64,000 nucleotides of DNA from Runella sp. CRIBMP. GTDB taxonomy: Bacteria > Bacteroidota > Bacteroidia > Cytophagales > Spirosomataceae. A program made the translations under genes and the position numbers. Under the pieces are notes generated by a model. It saw only the letters and a list, made by a program, of their open reading frames with translations, searched no databases and was not told the DNA's origin. Of the stretch, positions 43,836-52,161 are shown piece by piece. Position 1 is the first letter of the stretch, and each line of letters starts with the position of its first letter. The stretch lies in assembly GCF_009905605.1 (NCBI RefSeq), contig NZ_JAAAKZ010000003.1, positions 496,001-560,000 on the forward strand, read 5' to 3'.

Positions 43836-44274
43836 ATTGGGTAAGATAAAGTGTTTGTATCCAATGCGGTGACTGCTGGGAAGTAAGTTGTTATCGTTTA
43901 ATGGATAAGGTAAATCACTTCCTGTGTTTTATTCAAAGTCACAGCATATACCCAAAAGTGTATGACCAGAGGTATGCTATGTAATGGAGCAGATAAATTA
44001 ATGACAGTAATTAAACTGACAAGTTATTTTGGTTTTGGGGTGGAGATGTTTTCGTCCAACTCATATCTGATTTTAATAGGGATGAGATTGGATGGCAACT
44101 AAAAAAGGTAAGACCTTTGTTGTAAGGGTAAAGTTTAAGCTTATATAGTACAATTTGAAGTAAAAATATAATAAAAATGTTGCAATGCAATAATTAGCTG
44201 ATAATAAATTACTAGTTTCAGCAAATCTGATTCGTTGAAGTAATTCAATAGTGGTGAGGTAGATAATGGCACCC
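43836..44274. other. Intergenic region upstream of the 40602-43835 gene
   Basis: 439 bp between the palindrome at 44275 and the phosphatase start. No ORF with protein-like character. It must hold the promoter for the 1077-residue gene; TATCTTAC just before its start on the minus strand is a poor -7 candidate. I see nothing else. Confidence 0.6.
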
Positions 44275-44324
44275 TATTTTGCGAAAAAAGAGGTTGAATA
44301 TTCAACCTCTTTTTTCGCAAAATA
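44275..44324. terminator. 50-bp perfect palindrome, bidirectional terminator
   Basis: The arms 44275-44299 and 44300-44324 are perfectly complementary, with an A6 tract in one arm and a T6 tract in the other, so a hairpin with a run of U can form on either strand. The stop of the LytTR gene is 6 bp away (44330), so it terminates that minus-strand transcript. Confidence 0.8.
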
Positions 44325-44329
44325 AAGAC

Positions 44330-44671
44330 TTAGATAAGACGTAACCTTGGTTTGCGGGGACATTTCAAATACTTTTTCAGTTCGGGTTTTCTCCGTCTTG
44401 CTACTGGTACTTCAGTGCCATCCACCATACGCACAAAATCGGAGGTTTGGCGCTGCAATGCATGGTGGATATTGATTAAACAAGATTTATGAATTCGTAC
44501 AAACGGGAAAGGAAGTAGCTCTTCGTAATAAATCAGACTTTTGGAAGTAAGAAAATGACGACCATCAAGCATGTGAAAAATGGTATAATTTCCAGAACCT
44601 TCTAACCGTATGATTTCATTTGTTTGTATTAATGAATTCTTGGAGTAACCGGGAATTAAAATAGTATTCAT
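44330..44671 (-). CDS. Stand-alone LytTR DNA-binding protein
   Basis: 113 residues consisting only of a LytTR domain: EIIRLEGSGNYTIFHMLDGR, FLTSKSLIYYEELL, FPFVRIHKSCLINIHH. No receiver domain or membrane segment is present. A basic tail (KKYLKCPRKPRLRLI) follows. It is 46 bp downstream of the 1208-residue phosphatase gene and in the same direction, so probably co-transcribed. It lies between two paralogous genes and may regulate them. No phosphorylation site, so control is by expression or by an unidentified input. Confidence 0.88.
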   Translation of the reverse strand: MNTILIPGYSKNSLIQTNEIIRLEGSGNYTIFHMLDGRHFLTSKSLIYYEELLPFPFVRIHKSCLINIHHALQRQTSDFVRMVDGTEVPVARRRKPELKKYLKCPRKPRLRLI

Positions 44672-44717
44672 TGTGGTAGAGTTTTAAAAATCCAAAATGT
44701 ATAATCTGTGTTTGTTT

Positions 44718-47700
44718 TCAGGGCTTAGGCTCTCTTTTTTGGAGTTTTGACGACGCACGTGAGGATGGCAAAAGGGCTTTATTGCTACTTTCCTGACCTT
44801 GGGTGTTATTGTTGCTTTCGCCACCACCGCCACCAGGAGCACACCCGTCGGGTTGGGCCAAGAAGTAATGACCGCTGCTTGGAGTAGCCAAGAAGGCAGT
44901 GCCTGTTCCAGAGGGTTTCAACTCAATGTAGCCGGCGTGGTATTCTACCGTAGCCGATGGCGCAATGATGTTGGTATTGGTTCCTTTGATCCATTGAGAA
45001 GCCCGATAAACCGTATTTGTCGAAATCGTTGAAGTCAGCGTAATCGTTGGAGTACATACGTTGACAATAAAAGTATCGGCCAAAAAACCATTTCCTCCGT
45101 TATATCCGTCGTTGACGATATAGGTAACATTGGCCGAGGGGGCCACCGTAATGCTTTTTGTCGTATTGGGTAGGCTACCGCCACCGAGGATTTTCCACGA
45201 ATAATTCCCTTCCCACGAGGCTGTTAGAATGAGCGGAGGAGTGGGAGTGTTATAAGTTATTTTTTTGTTGACATCTTTCATGATGGTAAATGAGTCGGGT
45301 TTGGAGCCATCTTGTTTGATACCAACGAAATCAATTCGATTCTTGAAAACCCGTAATTCAGAAGAGCCTCCTAAACGTTCAGTCGTAGTGTAGTACATCA
45401 CAGGGTGAGGAGAGGGGGGTAAGGTGTAGTCATACCCAAAACTATCCTGCCCTTGTCCGCCGTCCGAATTTACAATATATACGGTGCCCTTTCCGCCCGA
45501 ATTTTTGGTGTAAGGGGCTGAAGCAGGATAGCGCGCTGACTGACTCTGAATAATAGACGACGGTGCAGGTATGCCTGGATCAAATACCCCATTGATGAGT
45601 TTTGAGCGCTGCATTCCGTGGGAGTGCCCAGATAAAACCAAATCTACTTTATACCTTTCCAGAATTGGCACTAAACTTCTTCGGACATTGATTAACATAT
45701 TATCCGTGTCAGAATCGTGTTTTACCTTTGAATACGGCGGGATATGGAAGAATACGATTTTCCAAAGCTTTTGAGTAGCTGCTAAATCTTTTTTTAACCA
45801 ATTAATCAGATTTCCAGTAATTGTATCAGCGGTGGTGGCGATTGATGGACCTCCATAGGTAGCCGATGGAATATAGTAAGGGTTGATTTGTACAAAGTGA
45901 ACATTTCCTATATCGAAAGAATAGTAGTTTTTATCAGAACTGATTCCATCTGCCACCGACGACGGAAATGAAAAAGAATTAAAAATAGCGGCATCCGTTA
46001 AGTGAAAAGCGACGGAGGAATCACCAGGAGCTCCCCCAGGAGTGGGAAAACCGCGATAATCGTGATTGCCAAAGGTGGTCCAACTCGGAAACTTTTTCAA
46101 TACATCTCCCATCTGGTTGAAAAACTTCTGTTGCAAGATACCATCGGTGCCGTCGCCAGGTTCGGTGGCATAATCTTCTCGGAGGGCTATGTCTCCCATC
46201 AACAACACACCGTCTACGTAATTATTACCTAGGTAATTTAAGTACGCCTGCCTGGTTTGTGTTTGGCGACTTGTTGAGGTTTTTCCCGAATCACCAAAAA
46301 GCCAGAAGCGTAAAGGACGTTCGGTATCAGTTGGTGGGGTTTTGAAGTAATTATTGGCGTCTCCCTGTATAGCGGTTCCATCTGTACAACCTACTGAGTA
46401 ATAGTACAACTGATTCGGAGTCAATCCCGTGAGGGTAATGATGTGCTCTGTTGTGGGGGCCGAATCGTCCACAAATTGGGTGAGGCCACCCATTGAGGTT
46501 CCGTATTTGACGCGTCCAATAATTGCTGCATTTGTCCTCCATCTAACGGTCATGCTTGTTGGTGTTGATAACTGCAGGTAAGGTTGTCTCGTTAATGTTA
46601 CACCGCAGGGTGTCGTTACGCCTTCAATGGATAAATCAAAATAGCGGTCAAGACTGGAGGCTGCTTGGTGGACTTCCACGGCAATGACGTTGGGGCCATT
46701 CAATAAATCATTGGGTAAGAAAATGGTTGTTTCACCATAAATGGAGTCATTGGCGGGGGCGGTAGAAGCCGAGGTAAGCGAGTCAACGGGTCCAGCAGGC
46801 ATGTTGAGGCGATATACCTCTTTGTTGTTGAGATAGACCACCAACCCATCATCACACCAAGTTTTGATGCGATACCCAGTATAAAGGTTTTTATTGGTAA
46901 CATTAAAACACTTTCTGAAGTAGTGCGTTCTGGCGCTGTTGTTGCCAGTACGGCTCGGATTGAGTGGCCATACCCACGTGTTGATAGTGTGAGTAGGCGC
47001 TCCGTCATCATAGCCCAGTGTAGCCTGCCCACTCGCCCAAGCCGCGTCGCTGTAAGCGTTTGTTTTCCAAGTTCCGTTGCCAAAAGTGGCGGGTTCTTGA
47101 TTGGCGGTGCGGTATTTCCAACCCGTTGATTTGAAAGTAACTGGCCATTCGGGGCAGGTGATAATCTGGATTCCCTCAATGGATAAATCAAAATAACGAT
47201 CCAGACTCACACCTGACTGGTGCACTTCCACGGCGATGACGTTGGTGCCTGGGAGCAAATCGCCTTGCAAATTGATTGTGACTTCGCCATAAATGGAATC
47301 ATTGGCGGGTGCCATTGAGGCCGAAGTAAGCGAGTCAACGGCACCCGCAGGCATATTTAAGCGATAGACTTCTTTATTGTTGAGATAGACAACCAACCCA
47401 TCATCGCACCAAGTTTTGATTTTGTAACCCGAAAAGAGGGCAGGATTGGTTATGTTAAACGATTTTCTAAAATAATGCGTTTTGGCGCTGTTGTTGCCCG
47501 TTCGGCTTGCGCTGTATGGCCATACCCACGTGTTGATGGTGTGCGTAGGCGTGCCATCATCATAGCCCAGCGTAGCCTGCCCGCTCGCCCAAGCCGCGTC
47601 GCTGTAAGCGTTGGTTTTCCAAGTTCCGTTGCCAAAAGTGGCAGGCTCTTGATTGGCAGTGCGGTATTTCCAACCCGTTGATTTGAAAGTAACTGGCCAT

Positions 47701-48344
47701 TCGGGATACGTAACTATGCTCCCTAATGTTCCTTCAATGGATAAGTCAAAATAGCGGTCAAGGCTCACGCCTGATTGATGCACTTCTACAGCGATGACGT
47801 TGGTTCCTGGGAGTAAATCACTTGGTAGATTGATTGTGACTTCGCCATAAATGGAATCATTGGCGGGTGCCATTGAGGCCGAAGTAAGCGAGTCAACGGC
47901 ACCCGCAGGCATATTGAGGCGGTATACTTCTTTATTGTTTAGGTACACCACCAAACCGTCGTCACACCAAGTTTTGATTTTGTAGCTACTATAATCATTA
48001 GGATTCCCTACATTAAATGTCTTCCTGAAATAGTGGGTTTTGGCGCTATTGTTGCCCGTTCGGCTTGCGCTGTATGGCCACACCCACGTATTGATGGTGT
48101 GAGTAGGCGTGCCGTCGTCATAGCCCAGTGTAGCCTGCCCACTCGCCCAAGCTGCGTCGTTGTAAGCGTTGGTTTTCCACGTTCCGTTGCCAAACGTAGC
48201 GGGTTCCTGATTGGCCGTCCGATATTTCCACCCCGTTGACTTGAAGCCTACAAAGGTGGTTTGCGTAAATGCTGCCTGAGCGCTCAGCACGAAAAGCAAG
48301 AGCAAAACGAACCGTTTTTTGAATAAGTAATCTGTCAGCTTCAT
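44718..48344 (-). CDS. Giant secreted metallophosphatase with three near-identical N-terminal modules
   Basis: 1208 residues, signal peptide 1-28. Three copies of the galactose-binding-like module start about residues 34, 220 and 404 (FKSTGWKYRTANQEPATFGN in each), with periods of 186 and 184 residues. The nucleotide repeats are almost identical. Then come the PAP-type Fn3 domain, a metallophosphatase core (GDSG, MGDI, GNHDYRG, HIPPYSK, GHSHGMQRS), two beta domains, and a Gly-rich, disordered basic tail (KLQKREPKP). The 40602 gene shares the same plan with one module fewer. Substrate unknown; a surface-bound phosphatase with glycan-binding arms is the inference. Confidence 0.87.
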   Translation of the reverse strand: MKLTDYLFKKRFVLLLLFVLSAQAAFTQTTFVGFKSTGWKYRTANQEPATFGNGTWKTNAYNDAAWASGQATLGYDDGTPTHTINTWVWPYSASRTGNNSAKTHYFRKTFNVGNPNDYSSYKIKTWCDDGLVVYLNNKEVYRLNMPAGAVDSLTSASMAPANDSIYGEVTINLPSDLLPGTNVIAVEVHQSGVSLDRYFDLSIEGTLGSIVTYPEWPVTFKSTGWKYRTANQEPATFGNGTWKTNAYSDAAWASGQATLGYDDGTPTHTINTWVWPYSASRTGNNSAKTHYFRKSFNITNPALFSGYKIKTWCDDGLVVYLNNKEVYRLNMPAGAVDSLTSASMAPANDSIYGEVTINLQGDLLPGTNVIAVEVHQSGVSLDRYFDLSIEGIQIITCPEWPVTFKSTGWKYRTANQEPATFGNGTWKTNAYSDAAWASGQATLGYDDGAPTHTINTWVWPLNPSRTGNNSARTHYFRKCFNVTNKNLYTGYRIKTWCDDGLVVYLNNKEVYRLNMPAGPVDSLTSASTAPANDSIYGETTIFLPNDLLNGPNVIAVEVHQAASSLDRYFDLSIEGVTTPCGVTLTRQPYLQLSTPTSMTVRWRTNAAIIGRVKYGTSMGGLTQFVDDSAPTTEHIITLTGLTPNQLYYYSVGCTDGTAIQGDANNYFKTPPTDTERPLRFWLFGDSGKTSTSRQTQTRQAYLNYLGNNYVDGVLLMGDIALREDYATEPGDGTDGILQQKFFNQMGDVLKKFPSWTTFGNHDYRGFPTPGGAPGDSSVAFHLTDAAIFNSFSFPSSVADGISSDKNYYSFDIGNVHFVQINPYYIPSATYGGPSIATTADTITGNLINWLKKDLAATQKLWKIVFFHIPPYSKVKHDSDTDNMLINVRRSLVPILERYKVDLVLSGHSHGMQRSKLINGVFDPGIPAPSSIIQSQSARYPASAPYTKNSGGKGTVYIVNSDGGQGQDSFGYDYTLPPSPHPVMYYTTTERLGGSSELRVFKNRIDFVGIKQDGSKPDSFTIMKDVNKKITYNTPTPPLILTASWEGNYSWKILGGGSLPNTTKSITVAPSANVTYIVNDGYNGGNGFLADTFIVNVCTPTITLTSTISTNTVYRASQWIKGTNTNIIAPSATVEYHAGYIELKPSGTGTAFLATPSSGHYFLAQPDGCAPGGGGGESNNNTQGQESSNKALLPSSRASSKLQKREPKP

Positions 48345-48646
48345 AGTAAAAGTAGCGATTGATGAAAGTAAGCAGTGATAAAAAACTAAGGCGAAGCTAG
48401 ACGTTGAAACATAACAATTGAATGATAAAATACAACAAAACGAATGATTTTGCTCAGGATGAGGCAGGGCGTATGAGCTTCGTCATCGTTATCACGATGG
48501 GTGATTTGTATTAACTGAAAGAGTAGTTCCCTAAGGCGTTTTGGCCTTTGGCTCACTGGGTGCAGCCATTTACGCAAGGGTGCTATTGCCGTTTGGGAGT
48601 TTTGTATAGCTTTCGTTTATCAAATTATAGGCACTATCTTTTTTGT
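48345..48646. other. Intergenic region upstream of the 1208-aa phosphatase and small ORF
   Basis: 302 bp divergent promoter region. CATCGT-TATC-ACGATG (48484-48499) is a perfect 6-bp inverted repeat with 4-bp spacer, an operator-like site roughly between the two transcription units. No gene seen. Confidence 0.55.
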
Positions 48647-48736
48647 ATGAAGAAGCGTATTACTCGACAAAGCATCTATGAGGGCTTTTTGTATGTACTA
48701 CTCGTGGTGCTGGTGCTGATTCTGATTTTTGTATAA
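48647..48736 (+). CDS. Possible 29-aa single-span membrane protein
   Basis: An ATG-initiated 29-codon frame: basic N-terminus (MKKRITRQS), then an uninterrupted hydrophobic helix (LYVLLVVLVLILIFV) reaching the stop. This is the design of small bacterial inner-membrane proteins or type I toxin peptides. It lies 71 bp upstream of the six-gene operon and could be its first cistron. No homology known to me; the evidence is composition alone. Confidence 0.35.
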   Translation: MKKRITRQSIYEGFLYVLLVVLVLILIFV

Positions 48737-48807
48737 TGTCCGTTTTTTACTTGTTGACTCACGGTATTTTCCCTGATTTTTGACCAAAATTTAACAGTGT
48801 ACCAAAA

Positions 48808-49683
48808 ATGTCACGATTTCTCATTTTCCTTTTTTTGCTCTCCCTATCTATTGGCCTTTTTCAATGCGGTGGAGGCGATCCAGAGCCCGATAATTCAGGA
48901 AATAATACTAACAATGGCTCTAACACAGGTGGCGGCACCCTCGGCAAAGGCCAGCCGGGTGTGGTGGGCCTCGCGGGAGTAGAGGCCTGGGACAAACTTG
49001 CATCGAGCGAAAAAGACCGCATCAAGAATTGGAATGCGTTGTTTCTGCATCAGTCTGTTGGCCAAGATTTAGAAGAAGGCTGTAAAGCCAACGGATTTCC
49101 GTTTGATTATTATGGCCCCAACGACAAAACCGATGGCGGCCTACGAGGGGGTATCTTTGTGGATGTAGGCGGCATTGCCAATGGTAACCCTTTCGAAAAA
49201 ATCAGGGTTTTTCGGGAAAATGTAACCCGCAATAAAGACCTGCTTCAAATCGCGATTTTTAAGTTTGGTTATGCCGACGTAATGGACGATAATTTCGAAA
49301 AAGTAAAAACTGAATACAAAGCCTTCGTAGATGCCCTCAGGGCTCAATCGCCCACGCTCCGATTTGTTCATGTCACGCCGCCGTTGGTTTACTCCACCAC
49401 TTCGTTTGAGGGAAACGCCGCCAAAATGAAGGTGGGGCAATGGATGAAAGATACCTTCAAAAATACCGATGTCATCTTTGATTTACAGGAATTGGAAAGC
49501 AACAACGGCGCGTGTCAACAGAATAACGTTTGGCGTATTTGTACCGAAAACCGTAACACCGCCTCCGATCCGTCGGATGTAAATGGTATTGATTCTTCCG
49601 ACGGACAGGGGCACATCGGCAAAAAAGCAGGGCAGCGCATCAGCAAGGCTTTGTTGATGAGTATTTACAACGCTGGAAAATAA
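48808..49683 (+). CDS. Lipoprotein, SGNH/GDSL-hydrolase-like
   Basis: 291 residues. Lipoprotein signal with lipobox GLFQC followed by GGG, the Bacteroidota surface-export type context; a Gly/Asn-rich linker leads to the folded part. The pieces NALFLHQSVGQDLEEG (block I-like), QIAIFKFGYADVMDD, VHVTPPLVYS and IDSSDGQGHIGKKAGQRISKALL (Asp/His near the C-terminus) recall SGNH esterases, but the nucleophile Ser position is not certain. First of six tightly spaced genes; the next starts 7 bp on. Confidence 0.6.
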   Translation: MSRFLIFLFLLSLSIGLFQCGGGDPEPDNSGNNTNNGSNTGGGTLGKGQPGVVGLAGVEAWDKLASSEKDRIKNWNALFLHQSVGQDLEEGCKANGFPFDYYGPNDKTDGGLRGGIFVDVGGIANGNPFEKIRVFRENVTRNKDLLQIAIFKFGYADVMDDNFEKVKTEYKAFVDALRAQSPTLRFVHVTPPLVYSTTSFEGNAAKMKVGQWMKDTFKNTDVIFDLQELESNNGACQQNNVWRICTENRNTASDPSDVNGIDSSDGQGHIGKKAGQRISKALLMSIYNAGK

Positions 49684-49690
49684 TACGACC

Positions 49691-50533
49691 ATGAGTAAAT
49701 CGATCTCTTTTATCTATGCTCCCAATATCATCGTTGCACCGGGAACCAAATACGTAGACGATTTTGAAGATTTCCAAAAACGAGTGCTGTCGTTGTTGGC
49801 AGATATTATGAAAGCGAATTGGACGGGGTTAGGAATCATCAACCTTATTGGCCAGATGAGCAATAAAAAAGTCATTATCACGCCTGACCCCATCAATGGA
49901 AATGCTTGTGCGGAAGATAGACGAAATCCCAGTTGGGGCAATGCCATAGAAATTCCTATTTCAGTAGAATATGTGAAGGGAACAGCTAACAAAAGCCCAG
50001 GTTTTATGCCTGATGAAATAATTTTACACGAACTTATTCATGCTTATTTTATGCATCATGGCACAAAGCAAGATATGGCATTGTTTGTTCCCCCGAATTT
50101 TTATTACCATACTTTTGGTGAGTTTGCGGCAGTTTTATTGACCAATATATACATGTCGGCAAAAGGCAGGCCAGCGCTACGCAGAGACCACACCGAGGCA
50201 CAACTCACGGGGATGTGTAGTCACGACGAAGGATTTCTGATACTTCATGCTGACCCAAACCAATTTGGTTATCCCTATTCGCAATTTCCACATGAAAGGT
50301 TGATTTGGAATCTGACGCAGCAGGTACCGGAGCTTATTTTCAACTATGTTCGACACGAAAACGGCGTTTTTAACCCAGTTCGCTATTATTTGAATACACT
50401 TCCAGAACGGAGGATGCGGGAATTGCGGCCGCGTTCGGGAGAGACTTTTCAAAGAAAGGAAGAGTTTGAAGGGGAGGCGATGAGGCTTGTGAAAGAAGCA
50501 GAACGGATAGAAAAAGAAGGATGGGGCAAATAA
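49691..50533 (+). CDS. Zinc metallopeptidase-like protein, M91/NleD-like
   Basis: 280 residues, no signal peptide. HELIHAYFMHHG (His113, Glu114, His117) is a zincin HExxH; downstream FGEFAAVLLTNIYMSAKGRPALRRDH (Glu144 onward) follows the pattern of NleD/M91-type effector proteases, in which a later acidic residue is the third zinc ligand. Members are secreted effectors or polymorphic-toxin domains. Cytosolic location by sequence contrasts with the envelope proteins encoded around it; the tail is charged (RMRELRPRSGE ...). Assignment is from motif pattern; a decisive profile search was not possible. Confidence 0.6.
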   Translation: MSKSISFIYAPNIIVAPGTKYVDDFEDFQKRVLSLLADIMKANWTGLGIINLIGQMSNKKVIITPDPINGNACAEDRRNPSWGNAIEIPISVEYVKGTANKSPGFMPDEIILHELIHAYFMHHGTKQDMALFVPPNFYYHTFGEFAAVLLTNIYMSAKGRPALRRDHTEAQLTGMCSHDEGFLILHADPNQFGYPYSQFPHERLIWNLTQQVPELIFNYVRHENGVFNPVRYYLNTLPERRMRELRPRSGETFQRKEEFEGEAMRLVKEAERIEKEGWGK

Positions 50534-50553
50534 AACCTTAATCAATAACAACC

Positions 50554-51030
50554 ATGAAAAAAATAATCGCGTACGTTGTGTTAATCAGCGTTTTCATCCT
50601 CAACTCGGGAGCGGGTTGCAGTGACAAAAAAGAAGAACCCGAGCCCGAATATGTTAAACTGCTGGTTGGCGGCCGCTGGGATGTGTACAAAACCTATTCT
50701 GAATCAGCAAGTGATAAAATCACCCTTACTATTAAAGATGGCTACTTAGGCTATAAATTTTATACGGATGGCTCAATGGATGGCTGCTTCCAACAAACCT
50801 GCGAAAAGCAAGGCCGATGGTCTTACAAAGTAAAAAATGCCGCCGCTGGAACGGGCGAATTAACGCTCTACAATGACAATAAAGACATCGCCGAAGTTTA
50901 TGGAGACCAACTAATAGGACACTTGGAAATACTTAGCGACAATGAGATTATCTGGGTAGTTAATGGCAGTCCTTTTGTGGGAAATACCGATTATAGTTTG
51001 GTGAGGTGGTATATGAAAAGAACCCAATAA
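50554..51030 (+). CDS. Lipoprotein, lipocalin-like
   Basis: 158 residues. Lipobox GAGC after a hydrophobic segment, then DKKEEPEPEY linker. GGRWDVYKTY ... DGYLGYKFYTDGSMDG ... GRWSYKV is the Gly-x-Trp beta-strand pattern of lipocalin-like Bacteroidota lipoproteins. Two of three Cys (CFQQTC) may form a disulfide. Next gene starts 4 bp after the stop. Confidence 0.75.
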   Translation: MKKIIAYVVLISVFILNSGAGCSDKKEEPEPEYVKLLVGGRWDVYKTYSESASDKITLTIKDGYLGYKFYTDGSMDGCFQQTCEKQGRWSYKVKNAAAGTGELTLYNDNKDIAEVYGDQLIGHLEILSDNEIIWVVNGSPFVGNTDYSLVRWYMKRTQ

Positions 51031-51034
51031 GGCC

Positions 51035-51541
51035 ATGAAAAAACTACTTTCTTGCGCCGTACTGTTGAGCATTTTAGTCCTCAACTTGAGTGCTGGTTGC
51101 GGCTCGAAAACCGAAGCCGCTCAGCCCGATAATTTCCAGTCATTAATTGGTAAGTGGGAGGCGATACGCTTTGTTTACGAAATAGTGAAACAGGATGGGT
51201 CTGAAATCGCTACTGGAACTGAACTTAAATCAAAAGGAAATGTCATCATATGGGAATTTTTCAGCGATGGAAGATTGGTCGCTACGCAGGATGGGAAAAG
51301 CCGTGAAGTGCGTTGGGAGCTGAAAGTCAAGCGATTGAATGGGGTGAACATTGATGTCGGGGAGTTGAAAATTATAGGTACCCAAGAAAAACAATTGGCC
51401 GAAACGTTAGGCCAAAGTAGTGATTTAACCTATGCAATTGAGACTTCATCCGAGGCAAAAATAATGTCTCTAAGGGTAGATGCAACCAAAATAGGCCCGT
51501 ACAAACAGAATACATTAATTTACACCTACCATAAATTGTAG
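51035..51541 (+). CDS. Lipoprotein, lipocalin-like
   Basis: 168 residues. MKKLLSCAVLLSILVLNLSAGC carries a lipobox (SAGC). The mature part follows the same plan as its upstream neighbour (SLIGKWEAIRFVYE, WEFFSDGRLVATQDGKSREVRWEL), so the two are paralogues by arrangement although their sequence similarity is low. Function unknown. Part of the same operon; the gap to the following gene is 7 bp. Confidence 0.75.
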   Translation: MKKLLSCAVLLSILVLNLSAGCGSKTEAAQPDNFQSLIGKWEAIRFVYEIVKQDGSEIATGTELKSKGNVIIWEFFSDGRLVATQDGKSREVRWELKVKRLNGVNIDVGELKIIGTQEKQLAETLGQSSDLTYAIETSSEAKIMSLRVDATKIGPYKQNTLIYTYHKL

Positions 51542-51548
51542 ATAATCA

Positions 51549-52148
51549 ATGACAAAGAGTATAAAGCTATTGCTTTTTTTGGGTGTTTTGGCAGCATTAA
51601 GTTGGGGAGTGTATGAATGTAAATACTATTACAGCTACTACTCCGATCTCAAAGACCGACCGTGGGCTTATAGTCGCGACGAAAACGCCAAACTACTCGT
51701 AGGGAAATGGCAAGGCCGCTTTACTGATCCGGATGGGGTGGCTAAAAAGCTTGCATTAGAAATTTTTGTGCCAATCACCGATGAAGAACGATGGGAGAAG
51801 GCAGCGCGAAAGAGCCGCCGTCGGCGAGGTTCTTCGGCCCGCCGAAATTTTGAGGGTGTTGCGTTGGTTGAGAGTAAGTTAGGTAAGGAAAGTTATGAGT
51901 TGTGGGGAGGCGTGAATAAGGATGACTATCATTTGTTTACCCTTGATTTTATTACGGATGAGACGAAAATGTTGCCAATTAATAACTTTTACATCAACGA
52001 TTCTGACCCTAACAATTGGCGCGATGATTCAATGAGCTTGACGCTGAATTTCAGTTTTCGTCGACCCAATAAATCTTCGTTTTGGAGTAGTGCAGACCCG
52101 CGTTTTGATAAAAAAGTAACCGTTACCCTTAATCGCCAAAAACAATAA
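51549..52148 (+). CDS. Membrane-anchored lipocalin-like protein, 199 aa
   Basis: An N-terminal hydrophobic anchor (about residues 7-24) without lipobox precedes LLVGKWQGRFTDPDG, the same strand pattern as the two upstream lipoproteins. The mid-section KAARKSRRRRGSSARR is strongly basic. Third consecutive protein of this type, which suggests local duplication and divergence. Function unknown; likely periplasmic side of the inner membrane. Confidence 0.7.
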   Translation: MTKSIKLLLFLGVLAALSWGVYECKYYYSYYSDLKDRPWAYSRDENAKLLVGKWQGRFTDPDGVAKKLALEIFVPITDEERWEKAARKSRRRRGSSARRNFEGVALVESKLGKESYELWGGVNKDDYHLFTLDFITDETKMLPINNFYINDSDPNNWRDDSMSLTLNFSFRRPNKSSFWSSADPRFDKKVTVTLNRQKQ

Positions 52149-52161
52149 GATTGTATCTGAT

